Shown: piece after piece, positions 1 through 10,809 of the stretch | Layout of the letters: every line of letters starts with the position of its first letter | Position numbering within the stretch: position 1 is the stretch's first letter | Assembly (NCBI RefSeq): GCF_005239225.2 | Contig: NC_133300.1 | Span: 2,323,875-2,387,874 of the forward strand | DNA length: 64,000 bases | From: Populus alba | Lineage: Eukaryota; Streptophyta; Magnoliopsida; Malpighiales; Salicaceae | Reading direction: 5' to 3' | Made by a program: the position numbers and the translations under genes | The notes under the pieces: generated by a model | The model's input: only the letters and a program-made list of their open reading frames with translations | Told to the model about the DNA's origin: nothing | Database searches by the model: none

Positions 1-1445
1 ATGTGTGATGAGATTGCCGCTTTACGCAAAAATTGCACTTGGTCTTTGGTTCCATTTCATCCTTCGATGAACGTTGTTGGCAGTAGATGGGTATATCGGA
101 TCAAACATCGTGTTGATGGTAGTATTGAGCGCTATAAAGCGCGCCTTGTTGCTAGAGGTTTTACCCAGCAGGAAGGTATTGATTATTCTGAAACCTTCAG
201 TCCAGTTATTAAGCAAGCCAATGTCCGATTGGTTTTCTCTATTGCGGTTTCGCAAAATTGGAAGATTCATCAGCTTGATATTCATAATGCCTTCCTCAAT
301 GGTGTTCTTACTGAAGAAGTCTATATGAAACAGCCTCCAGGTTTCGTTGACTCTTCTCTTCCATCTCATGTGTGTAGATTGCACAAATCATTGTATGGTT
401 TGAAACAGGCACCGAGAGCATGGTACACTCGTCTAAGTGATTTTTTGCTCTCCATCGGTTTCCGAGCTTCCAAGGTTGACACCTCCCTGTTTATCTTATC
501 TGATGGTATTAATATCTTTTATCTCCTGGTGTATGTTGATGATATTCTGCTCACGGGTAGCAACTCTGCTATGCTTCATCACCTTATACAGTTACTCAGC
601 TCTGAGTTCAAGCTACGTGACTTAGGTGTTGTTCACTACTTTCTGGGTATTGAAGTTCAGTCTACTAGTATGGGTTTAATGCTGCGTCAACATAAATATA
701 TTCTTGACATCCTCACTCGAGCTGGTATGACTTCTTGCAAACCAGTTGATACTTTAGTCTCCCCTTCGAAAGTCATTTTATTATCGGATCATTCATTCTC
801 TGATCCTACACGATTTCCTCAAATCGTGGGTGCTCTTCAATATCTTACCTTCACCCGTCCAGATATATGCTTTGCTGTTAACAGAGTCTGTCAGTTTATG
901 CATGCTCCTACAAATTCTCATTGGGCCGCTGTCAAACGTATTTTACGTTATCTTAAAGGTACGACATCTTATGGTTTCCATATCACTCGAGGCTCCTCTT
1001 TTGCTCTACATGGCTTTACAGATGCAGATTGGGCTGGTAGTATTGATGATCGCAAGTCTACGGGCGGCTATCTTGTCTTTTTTTGGTCAAACGCCGATTT
1101 CTTGGAAATCCGGCAAGCAACGCACTGTTGCTCGCTCCTCTACTGAGGTTGAGTATAAAGCCCTTGCTGATGGTACCGCTAAAGTCATTTGGCTTCAATA
1201 CTTGTTAACAGATTTGCAGGTTCCCTCAGTCTCTGCCCCTACCATTTGGTGTGATAATCTTGGTGCTACCTATCTCTCAGCAAATCCTATCTTTCATGCT
1301 AGTACTAAGCATGTTGAAGTGGATTATCACTTTGTTCATGACCGTGTTGCCAAGAAAGAAATTCAGATTCGTTTTATTCCCTCTCGAGATCAACTTGCCG
1401 ATGTCTTCACTAAACCGCTTCCTGTTGCATCCTTTACTGCTTTTT
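1..1445 (+). pseudogene. Ty1/copia pol fragment (reverse transcriptase and RNase H), frameshifted
   Basis: The first base is already inside pol, so gag, protease and integrase lie outside the window. Frame 1 gives a copia reverse transcriptase: KARLVARGFTQ near residue 47, LDIHNAFLNG near 92, SLYGLKQAPRAWY near 130 and the catalytic YVDDILLTG near 178. It enters RNase H ([17 protein letters not shown] near 340) and then loses frame in the T-run at about 1076-1086. RNase H continues in another frame to 1447 ([38 protein letters not shown]). One homopolymer length change separates two otherwise well-kept halves, so the lesion is either recent or a sequencing error. The protein would copy element RNA into cDNA inside virus-like particles. 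Confidence 0.93.
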
Positions 1446-1467
1446 GATTCAAGCTTCGGGTTGATCC

Positions 1468-1490
1468 CCCACCCTCAGCTTGAGGGGGCA
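1468..1490 (+). other. Polypurine tract of the first copia element
   Basis: TTGAGGGGGCA lies right after the RNase H stop and right before the LTR, the expected place for the plus-strand primer of copia reverse transcription. Confidence 0.7.
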
Positions 1491-1496
1491 TATTAT

Positions 1497-1652
1497 AGAA
1501 TAGGATTCTAATATAGGATGTTGTAATCATTACAGTTACTCATGTATCTATCAGAATAGGATTCTAATATAGAATGTTGTAATCATTACAGTTACTCATG
1601 TATCTATCAGAATAGGATTCTAATATAGGATGTTGTAATCATTACAGTTACT
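1497..1652 (+). repeat. 56-bp tandem repeat in the LTR promoter region
   Basis: AGAATAGGATTCTAATATA recurs at 1497, 1553 and 1609, an exact 56-bp period. The third unit is incomplete. The units differ at only one or two bases. They lie just upstream of the TATA box, in U3, where such repeats often act as transcription-factor binding arrays. Confidence 0.9.
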
Positions 1653-1670
1653 GCAGTGTTCTACTGCCTC

Positions 1671-1680
1671 TATATAAATA
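1671..1680 (+). promoter_or_regulatory. TATA box of the copia LTR
   Basis: TATATAAATA lies about 20 bp downstream of the tandem repeat and has a good match to the plant TATA consensus. It would start LTR transcription near 1705. Confidence 0.6.
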
Positions 1681-1745
1681 GGAAGGTTGGCTAAGGCACA
1701 ACCTAAACACATTCTATTATTCTCAACTCGCAGCCACACACATAT

Positions 1746-4025
1746 TTCTAAAAAAACCAGTGCAGTTAAGTGATTTCACTCGCACTATTCATGGAGAATG
1801 TAAATAATTTTTTTTTAAAATTAGTTTAAGGTGAATTAAATTTACTCGTACTGTAATCTCAATTTTATTCCTGATAATATTTTACCTAATTTTATTGCAT
1901 GTTCAAAAAATCATAAAAACTGTAGTTTTTGTTGAATGAATTTTGCATATAATGAAATTGTAATTTTTTTTAAAACAAATTGAGTTTTAGTTGAAAAAAT
2001 AGTATTTAATATTATTTAATAACACTACATAAATTAGAAGGATATAGCATAATGACGTAGCAATTGTGGAATTTGATCGCAATTCCAATTATGTTATTGC
2101 CGTGTCCAACCCAGTTAAAAAAAATTCAGTTTTTTTTTTATTTTAATTGTGTTTTATTCAAAAAATTAGAAGGAGATCGCTTGATGACATAACAAAAAAT
2201 TCAGTTTTTGTTGTTGCATGCTTAAGAAACCATGAAATAATTATAGTTTAATGACATTGCATATAGATTTCGTATGTGATGACATTGCATATAGTTTAAT
2301 GGAATAATAAAAAATATTTGATATCAATATTATTTATTTCATGATATAATAATAGTAGTTAAATCTACAATATTTAAATTAAAAGTATTTTTTAATTATT
2401 TTATAACCTCAATTTGAAAAGTATTTTTTTTAACCAAACACATTAAACTATTTTTTGTTAAATCTCAATTTCAACCATAGTTTTAACCAAATATATATTT
2501 TTTCAAACCAATCTCAACTAAAAGTACTTTTTATAAAACAATTTTTTTTAAAACCACAACCATAACAGCAACCGCAATACCAAACACACCCTAACAACAC
2601 CCCTTACTCAATGATGCTAATTTATCCCATGCAACCAATCCTATGATACTCTCCTGCATCCACTACTCATTATTATTCCAACAAATTCCAACCACTAGCT
2701 TGGCCCAGCTGTCAACTTAATTAAAATATGTTAAATCTAGAATTTAAATTAAATTTTTTTATTTAAAAAAAAAATCAAAGTTGACCCATTCAATTTTTTT
2801 TAAAATTAGCACAATAATTGTTAAATATTGGTATAATAACACCGTTTGAAAAAAAATTATGAAATAGCATACTTTCGCATTTTCAAATAACATTAACATT
2901 TATTAAATGTTATTCTTCTGAAGCGCGATGAAGTGAAAGTTCAATCATCTGGTTCAAATGGTCAGTTGATTGGTTTTAGTTGTATTAACTAGTCGACCAT
3001 TTCACATAAAAAACTATAATTTTATAAATTTTTTCTTCCAAATATTAATTATGAGTCAAAATATATATGTGTTCAATATGTAGACTAAAAAAATAGATTT
3101 CAATTAAAATTTTAAAAAATTATTATTCACACAGTATTTGTTATCTATTTTTCAATGTCAATGATATATAAAGACTTGTGATAACAAGTGATTCTAAATA
3201 GCCATGTGTGTGTCTATCATAACTAAATGAGAGTTTGTCCTAAACGAATTACATGTATAACCTAACAAATGCATTTACGGACCGATAAGATAGTTTAAGG
3301 CTCAAGAGGAGATCTGGTTCCGCCAGACCAGAATAATGACTAAAAGGCTATAATTTTTTATTCGACTATTAGATCGCACTCAAACCTGTATAGAAGTTTT
3401 AAAAAATCATCTTCCTTATTATAGCCACTGTGTCGCTATATAGACTGTCAAATCTCTAGATATCAAAAATCTCATCGAGGCCCCTTGATTTTAATATTTT
3501 TGAGATTTTTCTTATTATTTTCAAAATCGGTCGACCGATTTAAGTAATCATTATGAACAGGTCAATTAATTGAGTCAGATGAGTGAAGTTTCAACTTGTC
3601 GCTCTTTAAAAGCACAACATTTACTAAATGTCATTATTCAGAAGTACGACAACCATCTTGTTATGCCTAGAAATAATAAAATTTAGTAAATATTGCTTTT
3701 CTTAGGTGTGATAAGGTGAAAATATACTATTTTTCAAAAGCTTTTTCAAACATATCATTGCATCACTTTTTTATGTTTACTGTGCTAATTGCTGAATTTA
3801 TCTTTCAAATTTTAGTAACCTAGAGGGTTAATTCACCATCCTATCATCTCATTAGAATCTTGGTTAGACTTAATTTTTTTTAAGAAATTAATCTCATTTT
3901 ATTTTTTTATAAACAAAACATCATTGCATCTGTGTGTTAACTTACTCGGTACGAGTTTAATAATTTTAGTATTTATATGTTCCTAAATTCTATCTCATAT
4001 ACATGGATATGTTCCGCCATTGCAG
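1746..4025. other. AT-rich non-coding DNA, probably part of the CNL1 intron
   Basis: No credible reading frame. The stretch is rich in A/T runs. Around 2555-2592 there is a segment ending in the kind of sequence (ACCGCAATACCAAACACACCC) seen at the end of common plant MITE-like repeats, but I did not find its partner end. The region ends in a pyrimidine-poor but usable splice acceptor (CCATTGCAG, 4017-4025), homologous to the acceptor before exon 2 of CNL2, so at least the 3' part is old CNL1 intron. Exon 1 of CNL1 is not visible here and would lie left of the window. Confidence 0.5.
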
Positions 4026-5055
4026 GTAAGGAATTTGTTTCCAATTCTTAATCCAGCTAATAAAAGGATGAAAGAGATGGAAGTAGAGTTGCAAAAGATC
4101 CATGAGAAGCTTGAACGTTTAGTTAAACACAAGGGTGATCTGCGCCACATAGAAGGTACTGGTGGATGGAGACCATTGTCAGAGAAAACAACTCCTGTGG
4201 TTGATGAATCTCATGTATATGGAAGGGAAGCTGATAAGGAAGCCGTAATGAAGTACTTGTTGACAAAAAACAATACAAATGGCGCAAATGTAGGTGTGAT
4301 TCCTATTGTGGGCATGGGAGGGGTTGGTAAAACCACTCTTGCTCAGCTTATCTACAAAGACAGAAGGGTAGATGAGTGCTTCGAGCTCAAAGCCTGAGTC
4401 TGGGCTTCTCAACAATTTGACGTCACCAGGATAGTTGATGATATTCTTAAGAAGATCAACGGAGGTACTTGCGGCACCAAAGAACCAGATGAATCTCTAA
4501 TGGAGGCATTGAAAGGGAAAAAACTTCTACTTGTTCTAGATGATGCGTGGAACATTGTGTACAATGAATAGGTTAAATTACTGCTACCTTTGCAGTATGC
4601 AGAGCCTGGAAGTAAGATTGTCGTGACAACACGGAATGAAGGGAATATGCGATGAAGATTGCTGGCAGTTGTTTGCAAGGCATGCATTTAGCAGTGCAAA
4701 TTCTGGAGCATTCTCACACTTGGAAACATTTGGCAGAGAAATAGCGAGAAATTGCAAAGGTTTACCGCTGGCAGCGAAAACTCTTGGGGGTCTTTTGCAT
4801 TCCGAAGGAGATGTCAAGGAATGGGAGAAGAAATCCAATAGCAACATGTGGGGTTTGTCGAATGAAAACATCCCTCCAGCTCTAACATTGAGCTATTATT
4901 ATCTCCCTTCACACCTCAAACGTTGTTTTGCTTACTGTGCAATATTTCCCAAGGGCTATGTATTTGAGAAGAATCAAGTAATCACTTCATGGATGGCACA
5001 AGGTTTTCTAGTTTAGTCCAGAGGCGTTGAGGAGATGGAAGAAATAGGTGACAAA
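4026..5055 (+). pseudogene. CNL1: CC-NBS-LRR resistance pseudogene, NB-ARC part
   Basis: Plant intracellular immune receptor of the coiled-coil NBS-LRR class. Exon 2 starts after the acceptor at 4025 and reads VRNLFPILNPANKRMKEMEV. Visible motifs are the P-loop GMGGVGKTT (about 4312-4338), kinase-2 LLLVLDDAWN (about 4527-4556), RNBS-B GSKIVVTTR, GLPL as KGLPLAAKTLGGLL, and RNBS-D CFAYCAIFPKGY. Lesions compared with CNL2 are TGG to TGA at 4396-4398, TGG to TAG at 4568-4570, an out-of-frame deletion of roughly 65 bp near 4645, and CAG to TAG at 5014-5016. Homology stops near 5055, just before the MHD region, where an LTR fragment replaces about 1.05 kb of the gene. It cannot encode a receptor. 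Confidence 0.93.
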
Positions 5056-5298
5056 AAAAAATTGGGATAAGTTGGATCCGCGAAGACTGTATTTGAGATT
5101 AAGCCTCATTTCATAAAACCAGCTCTGATATCATGTTAAACTTATTGAGATCAAACACAAAAAGGAGGCTACAATTCTGAATAATCTGTTTATTTTGAAT
5201 GCATAGTCTTAACGTAAATACAAATAAAGTATATATAGGTTAAACTGAAAGTACTATTCTACCCTTAATAAATAAGACTACATAAATATTATTTAACA
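5056..5298 (-). mobile_element. Truncated copia element: one LTR plus PBS and short leader, inside CNL1
   Basis: Read on the minus strand, 5298 down to 5134 is a 165-bp LTR that starts TGTTAAATAA and ends TTTAACA. It is followed at 5133-5121 by TGATATCAGAGCT, which matches the copia primer-binding site family (initiator tRNA-Met, usual TGGTATCAGAGC). About 65 bp of leader follow to 5056 and then break into CNL1. The rest of the element and about 1 kb of CNL1 (MHD motif and first LRRs) are missing, which fits an insertion followed by a deletion through its flank. Confidence 0.75.
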
Positions 5299-5885
5299 CT
5301 ATGGAAGTGATGCTTCGATGGAGAAGCCATTTAAATCCCTCAAAATATTAAAGTTCGAGGGGATGAAAAAATGGCAGGAATGGAATACAGATGTAGCTGG
5401 TGCTTTCCCTCATCTTGCAAAGCTCTTGATAGCAGGTTGTCCCGAGTTAACAAATGGCTTGCCTACTCACCTTCCTTCTTTATTGATACTTGAGATTCGA
5501 GCGTGTCCACAGCTTGTGGTTTCAATTTCAGAGGCTCCATTGCTCACCGAAATCAATGTATTTGATGGTTCTAGTGGTCGTATAAATGCATCGGTATTAT
5601 ATGGCGGTGGGCAGTGCCTTCAATTTAGAGAATATCCCCAACTAAAGGGAATGGAGCAAATGAGTCACGTGGATCCCTCTTTTTTCACAGATGTTGAAAT
5701 CGATAGATGTAGTTCATTTAACTCCTGCCGGCTAGACCTTTTACCCCAAGTATCCACACTTACAGTCAAACAATGTCTCAATCTCGAATCTCTTTGTATA
5801 GGCGAGAGATCTCTTCCCGGTCTCCGTCATTTGACTGTCAGACACTGTCCTAATTTGGTGTCTTTCCCCCGAGGAGGACTAGCTG
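5299..5885 (+). pseudogene. CNL1: LRR part 1, upstream of the copia insertion
   Basis: Homologous to CNL2 from about 60085 onward (YGSD, then MEKPFKSLKILKFEGMKKW). It carries several irregular plant LRR units (LPTHLPSLLILEIRACPQL, LPQVSTLTVKQCLNLESL, LPGLRHLTVRHCPNLVSFP). The frame is open from 5318 to the element border. The stop at 5888-5890 belongs to the copia LTR, not to the gene. Across the 5-bp duplication the frame resumes exactly at 36286, so this half and the one at 36287 were one exon before insertion. Confidence 0.9.
5881..5885. repeat. Target site duplication (left) of the copia host element
   Basis: AGCTG here and AGCTG at 36282-36286 flank the 30.4-kb composite exactly. Five bases is the normal copia duplication length. 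Confidence 0.92.
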
Positions 5886-6097
5886 TATAACTAAAAAGGT
5901 ATTCAAGCGGAATGTTTTCTGTATTGATTAAGTTCAATATATATACAAGATATATTAGAGTTCCCTTATGAGTCAAAGACTAATAAGGAATGACAACTAA
6001 TTGAATGTAGATTGATATAAAATATTCTTACGTATCTTTCCTACTTATCACAAAATATAGCTTTCCTATTTACATCAAAACACTAAAATTTCCAACA
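5886..6097 (-). repeat. 3' LTR of the copia host element
   Basis: On the minus strand it starts TGTTGGAAATT right next to the polypurine tract and ends at the target duplication. It is 212 bp against 213 bp for the partner at 36069-36281. The outer end reads ...TTATA rather than ...CA in both LTRs, an atypical terminus shared by the pair. Confidence 0.92.
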
Positions 6098-6113
6098 CTT
6101 CCCCTCAAGTTGG
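6098..6113 (-). other. Polypurine tract of the copia host element
   Basis: CCAACTTGAGGGGAAG on the minus strand, directly abutting the LTR. Confidence 0.8.
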
Positions 6114-8568
6114 AGAGTGAATGTCAATAACTCCCAACTTGCACATGAGTTGTTTGAATTTCTCTCTTCCCAAAGCTTTCGTAAATACATCTGCTAATTG
6201 TTGTGAAGAAATCACGTATCGAGTAGCAATTTCACCTTGTAAAATTTTATCCCGAATAAAGTGGCAATCCATTTCAATATGCCGAGTTCTCTCATGAAAC
6301 ACATGATTTTTTGCAATGTGTAAGGCAGCTTGATTATCACAATGAAGAGTAACAGGATCTAAAATTGGCACATGTAAATCTGTTAATAAATGTCTCAACC
6401 AAGTAAGCTCACAACATGTACCTGCCATCGCTCTGTATTCAACTTCTACACTTGATAAGAAAACTGTCTTTTGCCTTTTTGTTCTCCATGAAATTAAAGA
6501 ATTTCCAAGGAATACACAATATCCAGTGGTGGAGCGACGAGTGACAAGACAGCCCGCCCAGTTAGAGTCACAAAATGCCCTTAAGTGTAATGAGTTATTT
6601 GAATGAAGAAGCAAACCTTGATCAGGAGCTGATTTTAAATAATGGACAACTCGAAGAGTAGCAAACATGTGAGGTTGACGTGGTTCATGCATGGATTGGC
6701 TCAGAATGTGAATTGAATATGTGATATCAAGTCTAGTGATGGTTAAGTAAATTAATCGACCAACTAGATGCTGGTATATACAAGGATCTTTGAGCAATTC
6801 TCCTGTATTTGAAAGTCTGTAATCTTCCATAGGTAATTCAACTGGTTTGGAACCCAAGTATCCACTGTCTTTGATAATTTCCAAGGCATATTTGCGCTGG
6901 GAAATGTAGATGCCTTGCTTGGAACGGGCTATTTCAATGCCTAAGAAGAATTTCAGATCACCAAGGTCTTTGATGCGGAAACGAGTATGAAGAAACTGCT
7001 TCAAACCTTTGATGGATTCAATGTTGTTCCCGGTTATCAAAATATCATCCACATAGATCAATAGGATGGTAAGAGATGTGCCATCTCTTTTGATGAACAA
7101 GGAATAGTCGGCTTTAGACTGCAAAAAAACAGCAGCAAGAATGGCTTCTTTGAACTTAGAGAACCACTATTGGAACGCTTGCTTAAGGCCGTATAAGGAC
7201 TTGTGGAGGCGACACACAATATGCTCCCACTGTCACCGCAGACCAGGAGGAGGAGACATATATATTTCTTCCAATAAATCACCATTTAAGAAGGCATTGT
7301 TGACGTCTAGCTGATGTAAAGGCTCGTTCAGACTAGCAGCAATAACAAGGAGGCAGCAGACAGTTACCATTTTTGCAGTGGGGGAAAAGGTGTGAAACCC
7401 TAAGCGACCAAACGGGCTTTATAGCGCTCAACAGAATCGTCAGCCTTGCGTTTGATGTGATACACCCATTTACAACTGATCGGGCGTTTGCCAGGAGGCA
7501 AACGAACGAGGCTCCATGTCTGATTGTCAATGAGAGCTTGAAGCTCAGAGTTCATTGCTTCCTGCCACTTAGGATCAGTCACAGCAAGGTCATACGAAGG
7601 AGGTTCCTCATCACGACTAACATTTGCAATATAACAGAGATGTGATGGAGAATACCAATCATAGAAATAAAATGACAGAGAGGATATTTCGTACCTGGTG
7701 GAGGTGCAGACGAGGCCAAGGACAATTGATGTGGAGGCAGAATCACCTGCGAGCAAACATAATCCTTGAGGAAAACGTTGGCTTCTCGAGGACGTTAAGA
7801 ACAACGAAGTGGCTGATCAAGAAGAACCAGAGGAGGTTCAGGAAGGGTAAAGTCAACCGGCTGAACAGGGGTTTGCTGTGCAGCTGGTGGATTTAATGGA
7901 GTGGAGAAAAGTGGCTCAGGAAGGGAGGGTACTGAGTCAGTTGGTACAGGTGAAGAGGAAATGGGAGAATCGAAGGGGTCAATGGTGACCGATGAGGAAG
8001 GAAGATGGGAATAAGGATAAGACATAATAGGGAGAGGAATAGGCAAGGCTGATGGATTGTGTGCTGTAGGAGTGACTTTGTGATGGATGATGAAAAGTGT
8101 CCTCAAGAAAAACCACATCCCGATTGGTGAAAATTTTCTGAGTTGCAATATCATAAAGTTTGTAAGCTTTTTGTCCCATAGGATAACCTAGAAAAATGCA
8201 TTTTGTGGCACGGGGAGAAAATTTTGAGGATGGATTGAATATGGTTGCAAAGGCAATACATCCAAAAACTTGCATGCGAGAATAATTAGGAAGTTTGTTG
8301 TAAATAATTTCAAAAGGTGTTTTGTTGTGAAGCAACAGAGTAGGAAGGCGATTAATAATATGGACAGCAACATGAATGCATTCTCCCCAAAAATTAATTG
8401 GCAAATGAGATTGAAAACGGAGAGCGCGGGCAGTTTCAAGGATGTGTCTATGTTTGCGCTCAACGACACCATTTTGTTGAGGTGTGTATACACAAAAGTG
8501 TTGAAAAAGAATGCCTTCCTCAAGGAAAAAAAATTTTAATGAAAGAAATTCAGCCCCATTATCAGAAC
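6105..8568 (-). pseudogene. Copia pol 3' part: integrase C-terminal half, RT and RNase H
   Basis: Read right to left: the integrase end begins at the nested element border with SDNGAEF, followed by YTPQQNGVVERKHRH and VFGCIAF and FLGYP (8568 to about 7980). Next comes a serine- and proline-rich linker. RT starts at about 7600 (WQEAMNSELQAL, WVYHIKRKADDSVERYKARLVA). A decayed stretch at 7125-7400 holds CRLHKSLYGLKQAF then a TAG. RT then continues at 7124 with YVDDILITG, and RNase H follows ([50 protein letters not shown]) to 6105. At least three frame breaks and one stop make it inactive. Confidence 0.93.
8564..8568. repeat. Target site duplication (left) of the gag-only element
   Basis: AGAAC at 8564-8568 and again at 18570-18574. 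Removing the element with one copy rejoins the integrase reading ...KLRSDNGAEF, the expected catalytic-core sequence. Confidence 0.95.
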
Positions 8569-10019
8569 TGTCATAACCCAATTTTTGATCATTTTTATTT
8601 TTTTTATTATTATTATTATTTATTGAAAAGGATAAAAAAATTGATGAAAAAATAATAATGATGATGAGAAAACAAGTAAAATGAAATAAATGAAGAATGA
8701 ATTAATTTTTGGGTTAACGGCAATATAAATGGAAGTTTTGGGGTTTTAATTAAACTTTGGAATTAATCTAATTAAGTTTGGAATTAATTTGTTTAATTAA
8801 GGGTTTAATTGGAGAATTGATAAAGTTTTGAGACTTAATTAAGCTTGAAATTAATTTAATTCATCCAATCAAGGATTTAATTGGAGAATTAATAAGTTTT
8901 GAGACTTAATTAAGCTTGGAATTAGTTTAATTTATCCAATTAAGGGTTTAATTGGAGAATTGATAAGTTTTGAGACTTAATTAAGCTTGGAATTGTTTTA
9001 ATTAATCCAATCAAGGGTTTAATTGGAGAATTGATAAGTTTTAGACTTAATTGGACTTTGGATTTAATTAAATTAATGAAATCAGGGACTTAATTGAAGA
9101 AATAACAAAGTTTGGTGTTAATTGGGGACACGATTGAAGCAGATTAAAGTCTAAGGACTAACTTGAAAAAGGCGCCGAAATGCAGGGAAAATTACGGTTT
9201 AAACCAGGGGCTTAATTACAAAACTTTTAAAACTTCAAGGGCCAAAACGCAAATAATCATTAAACATGAAAACGGCGTCGTTTCAAGGGAACTGTTCGTC
9301 TTCTTCCGCTCACCAAACCAGAGAAACGGGCGCCCCTGCCATCACTGCTCTTGCAATAAATGGTTTCGAGTCTTCATTACCAATGGAAACGCATGCCATT
9401 CGCCGACTATAAGAAACCAGAGAAGGGATGCGCAGAAGGGGTGAAAAAAAAAAAGAACCCAGAAAAGAGGCGAAAGAAAAAGACCACAGGGAAAAAAGTC
9501 TCAGGAAGAAGCTAAAACCCAGACGAAAAAACCAGAAACCGGGGAAAATCAGGGCAAAAATCAAAGCAGAAATACCGAACAAAAAACCCAAAACACAGAA
9601 AAGAGAAGGAAAAGTGAAGGAGCAGGACGGATAGGAGTATTGGCTTGGCCATTGCTCTCGTCCCTACAGACAAAGGAAAAACCGAAACCCAGAAAACAGA
9701 GACGAACAATACCACACGCAGAGCAAAACAACAGACCCAAATTCAAAAGGAGAAGCCTGCACCGTCCTCTGTTCTTCATCATAAGGACTGAGGAACCGGG
9801 GGGGAACTAAAAATAAGAGCAGAATCGGGAGGCTGAAAGCAAGAACAAAAGCAAACCAGGAAATAAAGAAAGCAAAGGAAAAAATAGACCAAGAGGAGGC
9901 AGCGCGGTCGTCCAGCACAGCACCATCGCCTTCATTCTGCTCCCAGGCAAGTGTCTCCAAGCGTTGTAAAATAATTCACTAGTACTGTGCATTAGAGATT
10001 TAATTAAGTGGGGACTACA

Positions 10020-10135
10020 GCAAGCGTGCATGAAAAATTCACGCACGCTTGCGGATGAAATTCGCTGGTCACTGGCTTGGGCCAGTGACCGGGCTGGGCC
10101 CAGCCCAGCCCATGTGGGCTGAGCTAGGCCCAGCC
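10020..10135 (+). other. GC-rich hairpin cluster in the LTR
   Basis: There are three dyads in a row. GCAAGCGTGCATG pairs with CACGCACGCTTGC with one mismatch (perfect in the 3' LTR at about 17783-17816). GGTCACTGGC pairs with GCCAGTGACC around a TTGG loop. GGGCTGGGCCCAGCCC and AGCCCATGTGGGCT are self-complementary. Equivalents occur in the solo LTR at about 30525-30660, and a shifted form of the second hairpin (GGGTCACTTG with CAAGTGACCC) occurs at 33870-33896. Confidence 0.75.
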
Positions 10136-10235
10136 CAAAAAAATAGAAAAAATAGAAAAATAAAAGGCAGAAAAATAAAAAAATAAAAAATAAAAAAATG
10201 TGTGTGCATGAATAAAAATAATGTAAATTTATTGG

Positions 10236-10506
10236 TTTATTCACTGACGCCAGAGTCAGGAATAAAAATACCAGTTTAAATTTATATTATTTTTATTCAT
10301 TGTATTTTTATTTTATTTAGCTAGAAAAATAAACAAATATGTGCATGCGTAAAAATAAATTTATTTTTATTTATTTATTCATTGGCGTTAGAGTAGGGAA
10401 TAAAAAATATTGATCTAATTAATTTTCGTAGCTACGAATTTTTACCAACGCCAGAGTTGGAATTATTCGAGCTCGAATATTCACTGACACCAGAGTCAGG
10501 AATATT
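10236..10506 (+). other. Array of four 31-nt hairpins (5' LTR)
   Basis: Each unit is a 7-nt arm, a bulged A, a 5-nt arm, a 6-nt loop, a 5-nt arm and a 7-nt arm. Units lie at 10236-10266, 10374-10404, 10437-10467 and 10476-10506. The first has TTTATTC and CTGAC pairing with GTCAG and GAATAAA around GCCAGA. The third uses different bases: CCAAC with GTTGG around the same loop. The fourth has AATATTC with GAATATT. The second unit is weaker in its inner stem. They lie about 300-570 bp from the LTR end, probably in transcribed R or U5. Confidence 0.8.
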
Positions 10507-10809
10507 ATAAACAAATCATCATAGCATAAACCAATAAACATTTAGCAATTTAAGACAAAATCAGCAATGCAGTCTGCCTTAGGCAGAACATTTAAGGGGT
10601 GATGATATCTTCCCTTTTACGTAACCAATCCCGAGCCATAGAATCTCTGTTGACCAGTTAGGGTTCCTAGTGACCATAATACTAGGTGGCGACTCCTCAA
10701 ACGAGACATTTTTCCTTAAAAGAACCGGATGCCAGAAATCTGTTCTTTTTTCCATAATTCAAGAGGATTATTATTTTTTAGGGCCGCCGCGATGTCGGGT
10801 GCGACAGAA

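Larger units (their letters stand above)
1491..1745 (+). repeat. 3' LTR of the first copia element (end approximate)
   Basis: The LTR begins directly after the polypurine tract. Its first bases are TATTATAG rather than the usual TG, so the terminal dinucleotide is probably mutated. It holds three 56-bp direct repeats, then a TATA box (TATATAAATA, 1671-1680), and then about 60 bp that would be the start of the transcribed R region. The 3' end is placed near the CACACACA run around 1737-1745. I cannot fix it because the 5' LTR and the target duplication partner are outside the window. Confidence 0.65.
8569..10806 (+). repeat. 5' LTR of the gag-only element
   Basis: 2238 bp, TG...CA. In order it holds an AT-rich upstream part with a roughly 60-bp motif (GGTTTAATTGGAGAATTGATAAGTTTTGAGACTTAATT type) repeated about four times at 8760-9060; a purine-rich stretch at 9420-9900; GC-rich hairpins at about 10020-10135; four 31-nt hairpins at 10236-10506; and a conserved tail with CCTAGT/ACTAGG arms and a PBS-like TGGCGACTCC at 10687. 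Open frames in 9163-10244 are low-complexity and not conserved as protein. Confidence 0.94.

Noticed and set aside
8760..9060. AT-rich repeats at the LTR start as a centromeric satellite
   Set aside because: Only about four degenerate units and confined to LTRs of one family.
9163..10244. Short open frames in the LTR (lysine-rich and leucine/phenylalanine-rich)
   Set aside because: They recur in the 3' LTR only because the LTR is duplicated, and their composition reflects purine-rich DNA.
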